Shown: positions 35,425 to 43,609 of the stretch, one piece after another
Layout: each line of letters opens with the position of its first letter
Position numbering within the stretch: position 1 is the first letter of the stretch
NCBI RefSeq assembly: GCF_900099705.1
Contig: NZ_LT629695.1
Location: 186,001 to 250,000, forward strand
DNA: 64,000 nt
Direction: 5' to 3'
Origin: Agrococcus jejuensis
Lineage (GTDB): Bacteria > Actinomycetota > Actinomycetes > Actinomycetales > Microbacteriaceae
Notes under the pieces: model-generated
Databases searched by the model: none
The model's input: the letters and a program-made list of their open reading frames with translations, nothing else
What the model was told of the DNA's origin: nothing
Program-made: the position numbers and the translations under genes

Positions 35425-36684
35425 CTACCGCGACTCGTCGGCCGGCTCGGCCTCGGGATCGAGCGCATCCGCAGCATCCGCATCCGCCGACGAGGGCTCG
35501 AGGTGCGGCAGCTCGGTGACGGGGTCGACGACGTCCTCGCCGCGGTACAGCGCCTCGAAGACGTCGAGCGTCGTCTCGATGTCGTGCACCGACACGAGCT
35601 CGAGCGACCGGTGCCGCAGCGCCTGCCACTCGTCGTCGCTCGCGCGCAGGACCTTCTCGAGCTGCACAGCGAGGTCCGCGTCGTCGTCGGGGCGGAACAG
35701 GTAGCCGTTGCCGTCGACGAGGTGCGGCAGCGCCATGGCGTCGGCTGCGACGACGGGCAGGCCCGACGCCATCGCCTCCATCGTCGAGATCGACTGCAGC
35801 TCGGCCGTCGACGGCATGACGAACACCTCGGCGCCCGTGAGGCGCGCGCGCAGCTCCTCCGACGACACGAAGCCCGTCAGCTCCACGCGGTCGCCGACGC
35901 CGAGCGACGCCGCGAGCGAGCCCAGCTCGTCGACGAGGTCGCCGCCGCCCACGATCTGGAGCCGCGCGTCGAGCTCCTTCGGCAGGCGCGCGAGCGCTCG
36001 CACGGCCGTCTCGATGCGCTTCTCGCTCGTCACGCGACCCACGAACACGATCGTGCCGCGGTTGCGCGTCGGCGAGACCGTGTAGTCGGATGCGCGCAGC
36101 CCGCACGAGACGGCGTGCACGTGGTGCAGGCCCGTCATGCGCTCGAGGTAGTCGGCGCTGCGCCTCGTCGGCGTCGTCACCGCGTCGCAGCGGCCGAACA
36201 CCCGGCCCGCATCCGCCCACAGCGCGTTCGTGATGCGACCCTGCGCGACCTTCGGGATGTTCGAGTGGTCCATGAGGTTCTCGAACATGATGTGGTTCGT
36301 GCCGATGAGGCGGATGCCGCGCGCCCGCGCCGCCGACGCGAAGCCGCGACCGACGACGAGGTGCGACTGGAAGTGCACGACGTCGGGCTGCAGCGCATCC
36401 AGCAGCGAGCCGGCGTTCTGCACGATGCGCCACGGCTCGGCGAAGCGCAGCCAGTCGTGCCCCGGGTAGCCGAGCGACCGCAGGCGGTGCACCGTGAAGC
36501 GCACCCCCTCGTGCTCCTCGACGCGCGTACCCTGTCGACCGCGCGCCGTCGCCGACGCGACGACGTGCACCTCGTGGCCGCGCCTCGCGAGGCCCGCCGC
36601 GAGCTGCGTCGCGAACGTCGCCGCGCCGTTGACGTCGGGCGCGAACGTGTCGCCGGTGATCAGGATGCGGAGCGGGTCCGTCAC
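35425..36684 (-). CDS. Glycosyltransferase family 4 protein
   Basis: A 419-residue retaining, GT-B fold glycosyltransferase using a nucleotide-activated sugar. The N-terminal glycine-rich segment is DTFAPDVNGAATFATQLAAGL, the acceptor-domain segment VVHFQSHLVVGRG, and the donor site EX7E-like region AELQSISTMEAMASGLPVV. It resembles PimB/MgtA-type mannosyl- or glucosyltransferases of actinobacterial envelope lipids. The last 35 residues are acidic and low complexity. GTG 36684 overlaps the DMT gene stop by 4 nt, so both are co-expressed. Confidence 0.88.
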   Translation of the reverse strand: MTDPLRILITGDTFAPDVNGAATFATQLAAGLARRGHEVHVVASATARGRQGTRVEEHEGVRFTVHRLRSLGYPGHDWLRFAEPWRIVQNAGSLLDALQPDVVHFQSHLVVGRGFASAARARGIRLIGTNHIMFENLMDHSNIPKVAQGRITNALWADAGRVFGRCDAVTTPTRRSADYLERMTGLHHVHAVSCGLRASDYTVSPTRNRGTIVFVGRVTSEKRIETAVRALARLPKELDARLQIVGGGDLVDELGSLAASLGVGDRVELTGFVSSEELRARLTGAEVFVMPSTAELQSISTMEAMASGLPVVAADAMALPHLVDGNGYLFRPDDDADLAVQLEKVLRASDDEWQALRHRSLELVSVHDIETTLDVFEALYRGEDVVDPVTELPHLEPSSADADAADALDPEAEPADESR

Positions 36685-37625
36685 TCGTCGTCCTCCACGA
36701 GGGTCTTGGCCTGCAGCTGCGGATGGTGCCTCGCGAGCTGGAACACGCCGAACACGGCGAGCCCACCCGCGAGCACGAAGACGATGAGCGCCCACGGCGG
36801 CGTCTGCGCGGCCTCGCCGAGCACCGTGACGCCGATGAGCACGGCGACGAGCGGGTCGACTACCGTGAGGCCCGCGATCACGAGGTCGGGCGGACCCGAC
36901 GCGTGCGCGAGCTGCACGAAGTAGCCGCCGAACGCGAGCGCGCCCGCGACGCCGAGGAGGCACACGATCGTGAGCCACTCGAAGTTGCCGGTCGTGATGC
37001 GGTTCAGCACGACCTTCATGAGCGTCACGACGAAGCCGTAGAGCACGCCGGCGGCGATGACGTAGAAGATGGCGCTCGCCCGATCGCGCCAGCGCCACCA
37101 CGCGAGGCCCAGGCCGATGCCGACGACGAGCAGCAGGCACAGCACCGTGAGCAGCTGCTGATCGCGGATGGGGTGCTCGACGGCGAAGACCGCCGCGACC
37201 GTGACGAAGATGCCGATGCCGAGCAGGCAGAAGAGGATCGAGTTGATCGTGGGCGCATCGAGCCGGTGGCGGGCGACGCGCGCGTTCACGACGGCGGTCA
37301 CGACGAGCGCGACGGCGCCGAGCGGCTGCACGACGATGAGCGGCGCCAGCGACAGCGCCCACAGCTGCATGAGCGCCGCGACGCCGAGCATCGACGTGCC
37401 GACGACCCACGACGGGCGACGGATGAGCAGGCCCAGCTGTCGCAGGTCGAGCTTCGCGCCCGACGCACCCGACGATCCCTCGACGAGCGAGACGCCGCGG
37501 TGCTGGAACTGCGTGCCGAGCGACAGCACGACCGCACCCGCGATCGCGATGGGGATGCCGAGCGCCTGCAGCGGCGTCAGCGAGATCTGCTCGGTCAGAT
37601 CGGTGATGTCAGCCAGCCGCACCAT
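36681..37625 (-). CDS. DMT family transporter/permease
   Basis: A 314-residue protein with nine or ten hydrophobic segments in the drug/metabolite transporter pattern. It starts MVRLADITDLTEQISLTPL, then membrane helices with LSLAPLIVVQPLGAVALVV, a typical DMT repeat segment. The substrate is unknown. Coupling by a 4-nt overlap to the GT4 glycosyltransferase hints at envelope glycolipid or precursor handling. It is divergent from def across only 40 nt, which must hold both promoters. Confidence 0.8.
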   Translation of the reverse strand: MVRLADITDLTEQISLTPLQALGIPIAIAGAVVLSLGTQFQHRGVSLVEGSSGASGAKLDLRQLGLLIRRPSWVVGTSMLGVAALMQLWALSLAPLIVVQPLGAVALVVTAVVNARVARHRLDAPTINSILFCLLGIGIFVTVAAVFAVEHPIRDQQLLTVLCLLLVVGIGLGLAWWRWRDRASAIFYVIAAGVLYGFVVTLMKVVLNRITTGNFEWLTIVCLLGVAGALAFGGYFVQLAHASGPPDLVIAGLTVVDPLVAVLIGVTVLGEAAQTPPWALIVFVLAGGLAVFGVFQLARHHPQLQAKTLVEDDE

Positions 37626-37665
37626 CCGACAGTACCGGCCGCGAACCGTCGATAGCCTTGGCGAC

Positions 37666-38229
37666 ATGGCCGTGCTCCCCATCTGCATCACCGGCGAGCC
37701 GGTGCTCCACACCGTCGCGTCCGAGGTGTCGACCGTCGACGACGAGCTGCGCACCCTGGTGGCCGACATGGTCGAGACGATGCACGCGGCGCCGGGCGTC
37801 GGCCTCGCGGCACCGCAGGTCGGCATCGGCAAGCGCCTCTTCGTGTGGTCGTGGACCGACGAGGATGGCGTGGAGTCGTCGGGCGTCGCGATCAACCCCA
37901 CGCTGTGGATCGCTCCCCTGCCCATCGACGAGGTCACCGAGGACGACGAGGAGGGCTGCCTCTCGATCCCCGGACCGCGCGAGGCGCTCATCCGCTCGCA
38001 GGCCGCGATCCTCGAGGCGACCGGCCTCGACGGCGAGCGCTTCCGCATCGAGGCGACCGGCTGGCTCGCCCGCATCTTCCAGCACGAGTACGACCACCTC
38101 GACGGCATCCTCTACGCCGACCGCCTCGACCACCGCGAGTGGAAGTCGATCGAGAAGGCCATCAAGAAGGCCCGCTACGGGCGGCCGGGGCTCACCTGGA
38201 CGCCCGGCGTCGACGACGTCGACGCGTGA
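37666..38229 (+). CDS. def: Peptide deformylase
   Basis: A 187-residue metalloenzyme removing the formyl group from nascent proteins. All three signature motifs are intact: GVGLAAPQVG (GxGxAAxQ), EEGCLSIPG (EGCLS, metal Cys) and QHEYDHLDG (HExxH, two metal His and the catalytic Glu). The C-terminal tail beyond the last motif is about 40 residues with basic KAIKKARYG. It has its own promoter region divergent from the DMT gene. Confidence 0.96.
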   Translation: MAVLPICITGEPVLHTVASEVSTVDDELRTLVADMVETMHAAPGVGLAAPQVGIGKRLFVWSWTDEDGVESSGVAINPTLWIAPLPIDEVTEDDEEGCLSIPGPREALIRSQAAILEATGLDGERFRIEATGWLARIFQHEYDHLDGILYADRLDHREWKSIEKAIKKARYGRPGLTWTPGVDDVDA

Positions 38230-38247
38230 CGCCGAAGCCCGGCGTGG

Positions 38248-38277
38248 TTCGAGGGGCCCTCGGATCGGTGCTAGGCT
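38248..38277 (+). promoter_or_regulatory. Promoter of the tRNA-Asn gene
   Basis: TTCGAG (38248-38253) and TAGGCT (38272-38277) are separated by 18 nt and lie 20 nt before the mature tRNA-Asn end, consistent with a principal sigma factor promoter in actinobacteria. TAGGCT also occurs before the CAU tRNA at 35409-35414. Confidence 0.6.
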
Positions 38278-38297
38278 AGCCGGGCTGTTCCCAGCAT

Positions 38298-38370
38298 TCC
38301 TCGATAGCTCAATTGGCAGAGCAGCCGGCTGTTAACCGGCAGGTTGATGGTTCGAGTCCATCTCGGGGAG
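38298..38370 (+). tRNA. tRNA-Asn (GTT)
   Basis: A full cloverleaf: acceptor TCCTCGA with TCGGGGA, D-arm GCTC/GAGC, anticodon stem GCCGG/CCGGC with loop CTGTTAA (anticodon GTT), and T-arm GATGG-TTCGAGT-CCATC; discriminator G; no encoded CCA. It has its own promoter at 38248 and a strong terminator 7 nt downstream, so it is a single-gene unit. Confidence 0.97.
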
Positions 38371-38376
38371 CAGCAG

Positions 38377-38404
38377 AAGGCCCCACCGTTCGCGGTGGGG
38401 CCTT
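38377..38404 (+). terminator. Terminator of tRNA-Asn
   Basis: AAGGCCCCACCG (38377-38388) pairs perfectly with CGGTGGGGCCTT (38393-38404) around a stable TTCG tetraloop, followed by CGTCGTT. It begins 7 nt after the tRNA. Confidence 0.92.
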
Positions 38405-38436
38405 CGTCGTTGCCGGGCGGCGTCGCTCCCCCGTCG

Positions 38437-38510
38437 ACTGGTCAGAGATGTACGCACACTGGTCGCCATTGCACCGAAGCTGCGACCAGTGTGGTGCAAC
38501 TGCGACCAGT
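38437..38510. repeat. Interleaved short inverted and direct repeats (GACCAGT family)
   Basis: CACTGGTCGC (38457-38466) is the exact reverse complement of GCGACCAGTG (38482-38491), with GCGACCAGT again at 38502-38510 and ACTGGTC at 38437-38443. A second pair, TTGCACC (38469-38475) and GGTGCAA (38493-38499), interlocks with the first, so the two hairpins are mutually exclusive or pseudoknotted. The region lies between the tRNA-Asn terminator and the end of the ABC ATPase gene and codes for nothing visible. Confidence 0.75.
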
Positions 38511-38539
38511 CACGCGGAAAGGCGTGCGCCGCCGGGCGG

Positions 38540-39328
38540 TCAGGCCGCGGGGCGCTCCGTGCGCGCGAGCGACTCGACGTAGGGATGCCGCGGGTCGGCG
38601 AGCAGCGCGTCGATCGGGCCCGCGCCCACGACGCGGCCGCGGTGCAGCACGACCGAGGTGCCGCCGATCGCGCGCGCCTGGCGCGGCGTACGCACGGCGG
38701 CGACCACCGCGCGCGTCTCGGCGAGCGTGCGGAGGCCGTCGAGCACGTCGGGTGCGACGACGGGGTCGAGCCCCGAGATCGGGTCGTCGACGATGAGCGC
38801 CTTGGGGTCGAGCACGAGCGCCCGAGCGAGCGACACGCGCTGGCGCTGGCCGCGCGACAGCTCGAAGACGTGCCGGTCGAGCATGCCGAGCGGCAGCCGC
38901 ACGGCGTCGAGCGCGCCGGCGACGGCGACGCCCGCCTCCTTGCGGTCGAAGCGCGGGTCGCGGTCGAAGATGGGGCTCGCGACGACGTCGCCGACCGTCA
39001 TGGTGCCCTCGAGCCGCTCGGAGCCGCGCTGCTCGGCGTGGCCGACGAACGCGAGCAGCCGCGTGCGGGCGCGACCGCCGAGGCCGCGCACGTCGTGGCC
39101 GAGCACGGCGATCGAGCCGCCGTGCAGCTCGGGGCCCTGCTCCTTGGGCGTCTGCAGCGCGATGGCGTCGAGCAGCGTCGACTTGCCGGCTCCCGTCGGG
39201 CCGAGCACCGTCACGGGCGCGCCGGGCTCGGCGACGAACGAGACGCCGCGCACGACGAGCGCCGTGGATCCCGCGTGGGCGAGGGATGCGTCGTGGACCC
39301 GGATCGCTGCGTGGGTCGGCTCCGTCAT
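38540..39328 (-). CDS. ABC transporter ATP-binding domain protein, atypical
   Basis: A 262-residue ATPase subunit. Walker A is GPTGAGKST and the signature is LSRGQRQR. Walker B reads ALIVDDPISGLD, with Asp where the catalytic Glu is usual, and the switch region reads VAAVRTPRQA with no H-loop His. Both changes predict weak or altered ATP hydrolysis. No permease gene is adjacent. The ATG overlaps the dnaG stop by 4 nt, so it is the last gene of the dnaG operon. Its role is unknown. Confidence 0.83.
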   Translation of the reverse strand: MTEPTHAAIRVHDASLAHAGSTALVVRGVSFVAEPGAPVTVLGPTGAGKSTLLDAIALQTPKEQGPELHGGSIAVLGHDVRGLGGRARTRLLAFVGHAEQRGSERLEGTMTVGDVVASPIFDRDPRFDRKEAGVAVAGALDAVRLPLGMLDRHVFELSRGQRQRVSLARALVLDPKALIVDDPISGLDPVVAPDVLDGLRTLAETRAVVAAVRTPRQARAIGGTSVVLHRGRVVGAGPIDALLADPRHPYVESLARTERPAA

Positions 39329-41223
39329 CGCTGCTCCTCCATCCGTGCCCGCTCGGCGTCGAGCTCGTCGATCCGCGTCGCGAGCTGCCTCGCCGCCGCC
39401 GGATCGCCCTCGCGAAGCCGGTACAGCTGCCCGAGCAGCTCGCCCTTCTCCCTCAGGATGTCACGCAGGATCAACGTCACGACGACCCCGCGCACGCTCG
39501 ACTCGACGCCGCGCGGTCCCGCGATCATCGGCGCGATCGCGAGCTCGCGCACGAGCGGGGCGAGCGGCGGTGGCACGGCGGCGGCGACCCGCTCCGAGAA
39601 TCCGGATGCGGCGATGTGGTCGAGCTCGGCGAGGATGCCGTCGCGCACGATGCGCAGGGTCTCGTCGCCGACGTGGGCGGTGGCACCCCGCACGCGCAGC
39701 GCCTCGGGCACGTGCCCGCCCTGCTGCAGCATCGCCACGATGGCCTCGCGCTCGAGGATCGTCGCGGGATCCTTCGGCAGCTGCTGCATCGTCATCTGCG
39801 GCTGCACGGGCTCGACGGGCGCGCCGCCGGGAGCACCCGGCCCGCCCTGGCCCGGGCGACCCTGCGGCCGCGCATCCTGCCGCCCCTGCTGCGCACGCCA
39901 CGCCTGCAGCGCCCGCACCACGTCGCGCGGCTCGACGCCGAGCCAGCCCGACAGCTGCCGCTGGTAGCCCTCGGCGAGCGCGCGGTCGCGGATCGTGGCG
40001 AGCACGGGCGCCGCGGCGCGTGTGGCCTGCACGCGGCCCTCGACGGTCTCGAGGTCGAACGCGTCGACGACGCGGCGCAGCATGAACTCGAACATCGGCC
40101 TGCGCGTCTCGATCAGGCGGCGCACGGCGTCGTCGCCGCGCTGCAGGCGCAGGTCGCACGGGTCGAGGCCGTCGGGCGCGACGGCCACGAACGTCTGCGC
40201 CGCGAAGCGCTGCTCCTCGGCGAACGCGCGGCTCGCGGCCTTCTGCCCGGCCTCGTCGGGGTCGAACGTGAAGACGACCTTCCCGAGCGCCGTCGTGTCC
40301 GACGTCGACACGTCGCCGAGCACGCGGCGCAGCACCTTGATGTGGTCGACGCCGAACGCCGTGCCGCACGTCGCGATCGCCGTCGTGACCCCCGCGAGGT
40401 GGCACGCCATGACGTCGGTGTAGCCCTCGACGATCACGGCCTCGCGCTGCTTCGAGATGTCGCGCTTCGCGAGGTCGAGCCCGTAGAGCACCTGCGACTT
40501 GTGGTAGATCGCGGTCTCGGGCGTGTTGAGGTACTTCGGGCCGGGATCGTCGTCGAGCAGCTTGCGCGCGCCGAAGCCGACCGTCGCACCGGTGACGTCG
40601 CGGATGGGCCACACGAGCCGGCCGCGGAAGCGGTCGTAGGGCCCGCGCTGCCCCTCGGACAGCAGGCCGGCGCGCAGCTGCTCGTCGTCGGTGAAGCCCT
40701 TGCCGCGCAGGTGCGTGCGCAGCGCCTCGAACGACTGCGGCGCGAACCCGACGCCGAAGCGCTGCGCCGCCGCGAGGTCGAAGCCGCGCTCGCCGAGGAA
40801 CCGCTGCCCGGGCTCCGCGATCGGCAGCAGCAGCTGCGCCTGGAAGAACTCGGCGGCCGCCTTCGATGCCTCGAGCAGTCGCAGGCGCGAGCCGGCCTCG
40901 ACCTGCGGCGCGCCGCCATCCTCGTACCGCAGCGTGACGCCGAGCTGGGCGGCGAAGCGCTCGACGGTCTCGGTGAACGACGTGTGGTCCATCGCCATCA
41001 CGAAGCCGATGACGTCGCCGTCCTCGCCGCAGCCGAAGCAGTGGTACCTGCCGATCGCCGGCCGAACGTGGAACGACGGCGACCGCTCGTCGTGGAAGGG
41101 GCACAGGCCCTTGAGGCTGCCGACGCCCGCGGACTTCAACGTCACGTGATCCGACACGACGTCGACGATCGACATGCGGCTGCGCACCTCGTCGATGTCG
41201 TCCCTGCGGATGCGGCCGGGCAT
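39325..41223 (-). CDS. dnaG: DNA primase
   Basis: A 632-residue primase that makes RNA primers at the replication fork. Order: CHC2 zinc finger (CPFHDERSPSF and HCFGCGEDGD, about residues 41-66), RNA polymerase core, TOPRIM domain with EAVIVEGYTDVM and FTFDPDEAG, then a proline/glycine/glutamine-rich linker (about 440-490) and a C-terminal helicase-binding domain. It begins MPGRIRRDDIDEVR at ATG 41223, sharing one base with the dgt stop (TGATG). Operon order glyS-dusB-dgt-dnaG is conserved in actinobacteria. Confidence 0.96.
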   Translation of the reverse strand: MPGRIRRDDIDEVRSRMSIVDVVSDHVTLKSAGVGSLKGLCPFHDERSPSFHVRPAIGRYHCFGCGEDGDVIGFVMAMDHTSFTETVERFAAQLGVTLRYEDGGAPQVEAGSRLRLLEASKAAAEFFQAQLLLPIAEPGQRFLGERGFDLAAAQRFGVGFAPQSFEALRTHLRGKGFTDDEQLRAGLLSEGQRGPYDRFRGRLVWPIRDVTGATVGFGARKLLDDDPGPKYLNTPETAIYHKSQVLYGLDLAKRDISKQREAVIVEGYTDVMACHLAGVTTAIATCGTAFGVDHIKVLRRVLGDVSTSDTTALGKVVFTFDPDEAGQKAASRAFAEEQRFAAQTFVAVAPDGLDPCDLRLQRGDDAVRRLIETRRPMFEFMLRRVVDAFDLETVEGRVQATRAAAPVLATIRDRALAEGYQRQLSGWLGVEPRDVVRALQAWRAQQGRQDARPQGRPGQGGPGAPGGAPVEPVQPQMTMQQLPKDPATILEREAIVAMLQQGGHVPEALRVRGATAHVGDETLRIVRDGILAELDHIAASGFSERVAAAVPPPLAPLVRELAIAPMIAGPRGVESSVRGVVVTLILRDILREKGELLGQLYRLREGDPAAARQLATRIDELDAERARMEEQR

Positions 41224-42455
41224 CAGACCACCTGCTGCGCGTGCCAGGCGACGGCGGTCTGGTCGCTGAGGCTCGCGACCTGGTCGACGACGACGCGCAT
41301 GCGTGCTGCGTCGTCGGATGCGGCGCGCCAGTCCTCCGCGAACGGACCGTCGAGCGCGCCCTCCCCCACCTCGAGCAGCCGGTCGGCGAGCTCGCCGAGG
41401 ATGACGCGCTGCTGCTCGTAGATCGGCTGCCGGCTCTCGACGTCCATCACGTAGGCGGCGACGGTGCCCTTGAGCACGGCGATCTCGGCCCGCACCTCGG
41501 TCGGCACGACGACGGAGCCGCCGAAGCGCGCGAGCGGCCCCGAGTAGGCGGCGCGGGTCGCGGCGGCGGATGCGGTCGCGAACCGGCCGATCAGCTTGGA
41601 GGTGAGGTTCTTGAGGCGCGCCTGGTCGCCGCGACCGCCGTCGAACGACTCGAGCCACGTGTCGAGGTCGTCGAGCCGATCGAAGGCCGCGAGCAGCTCG
41701 TCGCGCGGCACGTCGCCGACCCACCGCTTGATGCGATCGACGAGCGCATCGTGGTCGGCGCGCGCCGCGAGCACGCGCGGGTCGATGAACCCGTTGACGA
41801 TCGCATCCTCGAAGTCGTGCACCGAGTACGCGATGTCGTCGGCGAGGTCCATGACCTCGGCCTCGATGCAGCGCCGGCCCTCTGGCGCGCCCTGGCGCGC
41901 CCACTCGAACACGTCGCGGTCGACGGCGTAGAAGCCGAACTTCACGCGGCCCGACCCGGCGTCGAGCACCTCCTGGTCGGCCGGCCACGGGTACTTCGTG
42001 GCCGCATCCACGCTCGCGCGCGTGAGGTTGAGGCCGTAGGCGCGATCGGCGACGATCTTCGGCTCGAGGCGAGTGATGACGCGCAGCGTCTGCGCGTTGC
42101 CCTCGAACCCGCCGATCGCGGCGGCCCACTCGTTGAGCGCGCGCTCGCCGTTGTGCCCGAACGGCGGATGCCCGATGTCGTGCGCGAGGCACGCCGTGTC
42201 GACGACGTCGGGGTCGAGGCCGAGCGCGCCCGCGAGCTCGCGGCCGACCTGCGCGACCTCGAGCGAGTGCGTGAGGCGGTTGCGGGCGAAGTCGAGCCCC
42301 GACGTCGGCGAGACGACCTGCGTCTTCTGCGCCAGGCGGCGCAGGGCGCTCGAGTGCAGCAGGCGCGCACGATCGCGCGCGAAGTCGCTGCGCCTGGTCG
42401 AGTGCGTCTCGGGCAGCCACCGCTCGCGGTCGTGCCCCACGTAGTCAGCCGCCAC
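41223..42455 (-). CDS. dgt: Deoxyguanosinetriphosphate triphosphohydrolase-like protein
   Basis: A 410-residue HD-domain enzyme that cleaves triphosphate from dGTP or other dNTPs, tuning nucleotide pools. HD ligands: RNRLTHSLEVAQVGR, CLAHDIGHPPFGHNGE and MDLADDIAYSVHD. GTG 42455 is taken as start because no ATG precedes the conserved HDRERWLPE segment and it gives a short overlap (11 nt) with dusB. The stop shares one base with the dnaG start. Confidence 0.93.
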   Translation of the reverse strand: MAADYVGHDRERWLPETHSTRRSDFARDRARLLHSSALRRLAQKTQVVSPTSGLDFARNRLTHSLEVAQVGRELAGALGLDPDVVDTACLAHDIGHPPFGHNGERALNEWAAAIGGFEGNAQTLRVITRLEPKIVADRAYGLNLTRASVDAATKYPWPADQEVLDAGSGRVKFGFYAVDRDVFEWARQGAPEGRRCIEAEVMDLADDIAYSVHDFEDAIVNGFIDPRVLAARADHDALVDRIKRWVGDVPRDELLAAFDRLDDLDTWLESFDGGRGDQARLKNLTSKLIGRFATASAAATRAAYSGPLARFGGSVVVPTEVRAEIAVLKGTVAAYVMDVESRQPIYEQQRVILGELADRLLEVGEGALDGPFAEDWRAASDDAARMRVVVDQVASLSDQTAVAWHAQQVV

Positions 42456-43608
42456 GCGTGTCGCTCTCGTCCTCGATGAGCGACGCGCGCTGCGCAGGCG
42501 TGAGCTCGGGGCTGGCGAGCCACCCGTCGGGCAGCGCAGGGCGCTTGGGGCTGCCGGCGCGGCCGCGCTGCCCCTCGACGCCCGCGGCGTCGTACGGCGC
42601 GTCGGCGAGCGTCGCGACGAGCTCGTCGATCTCGGCGAGGCTCGACACGGCTGCGAGGGCGCGGCGCACGTCGCCGCCCATCGGGTAGCCCTTGCCGTAC
42701 CAGGCGACGTGCTTGCGGATGTCGCGGCAGGCGCGATCCTCGTCGCCGAAGAACTCGACGAGCAGCTCGGCATGGCGGCGGAACACCGCGAAGACCTCGT
42801 GCAGCGACGGCCGGAAGCGATCCTCGCGCCTCTCGAACGCGGCCACGAGGTCGCCGAAGAGCCACGGGCGCCCGAGGCAGCCGCGGCCCACGACGACGCC
42901 GTCGCAGCCCGTCTGCTCCATCATGCGCACGGCATCCTCGGCCTGCCAGATGTCGCCGTTGCCCAGCACGGGCACCGTCGTGACGGCCTCCTTGAGGCGC
43001 GCGATGGCCTCCCAGTCGGCGAGGCCCGAGTAGTGCTGCGCCGCCGTGCGACCGTGCAGCGCGACGGCGGCGACGCCCGCAGCCTCGGCGGCGCGACCGG
43101 CCTCGAGGTACGTGAGGTGGTCGTCGTCGATGCCCTTGCGCATCTTCACCGTGAGCGGGATGTCGCCGGCGGCCTTGACTGCGCGCTCGACGATCGCGCG
43201 GAACAGCTCGTGCTTCCACGGCAGCGCCGAGCCGCCGCCGCGACGCGTGACCTTCGGCACGGGGCAGCCGAAGTTCAGGTCGATGTGGTCGGCCCGATCC
43301 TCGTCGACGATGATCTGCACCGCCCGCTCGACCGTCGCGGGGTCGACGCCGTAGAGCTGCACCGAGCGCGGCGTCTCGGACTCATGGTGCGACAGGAGGC
43401 GGAAGGTCTCCTCGCCGCGCTCGACGAGCGCGCGCGACGTGACCATCTCGGCGACGTACAGCCCGGCGCCGTGCTCGCGGCACAGCCGACGGAACGCCGT
43501 GTTCGTGATGCCCGCCATCGGCGCGAGCACCACGGGGGCCTCGAGCTCGATGGGGCCGATCCGCAGCGCCGGCGCCCGCGTCGCGGAAGGGCTCTGCGTG
43601 CCGGTCAC
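42445..43608 (-). CDS. dusB: tRNA-dihydrouridine synthase (DusB-like)
   Basis: A 387-residue FMN enzyme reducing uridines in the tRNA D-loop. TIM-barrel motifs: LAPMAGITNTAFRRL, HIDLNFGCPVPKVTRRGGG (with the active-site Cys), MRKGIDDDH, HGRTAAQHYSG and the FMN phosphate site VGRGCLGRPWLF. GTG 43608 is the start, 1 nt after the glyS stop, so translation is coupled. The C-terminal 60 residues are a helical RNA-binding extension. Confidence 0.94.
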   Translation of the reverse strand: MTGTQSPSATRAPALRIGPIELEAPVVLAPMAGITNTAFRRLCREHGAGLYVAEMVTSRALVERGEETFRLLSHHESETPRSVQLYGVDPATVERAVQIIVDEDRADHIDLNFGCPVPKVTRRGGGSALPWKHELFRAIVERAVKAAGDIPLTVKMRKGIDDDHLTYLEAGRAAEAAGVAAVALHGRTAAQHYSGLADWEAIARLKEAVTTVPVLGNGDIWQAEDAVRMMEQTGCDGVVVGRGCLGRPWLFGDLVAAFERREDRFRPSLHEVFAVFRRHAELLVEFFGDEDRACRDIRKHVAWYGKGYPMGGDVRRALAAVSSLAEIDELVATLADAPYDAAGVEGQRGRAGSPKRPALPDGWLASPELTPAQRASLIEDESDTRGG

Positions 43609-43609
43609 G

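Noticed and set aside
37626..37665. Riboswitch or leader RNA before def
   Set aside because: Only 40 nt separate the divergent starts and no conserved structure is visible.
38371..38539. Possible tRNA-Asn integration site (attL) for a genomic island
   Set aside because: The repeats there do not copy the 3' end of the tRNA, and no integrase gene follows; conserved dnaG-operon genes come next.
39325..42420. Apparent 1031-residue fusion with dnaG
   Set aside because: The N-terminal 399 residues are an off-frame reading of the dgt gene; dnaG starts at 41223 with its zinc finger, so no fusion exists.
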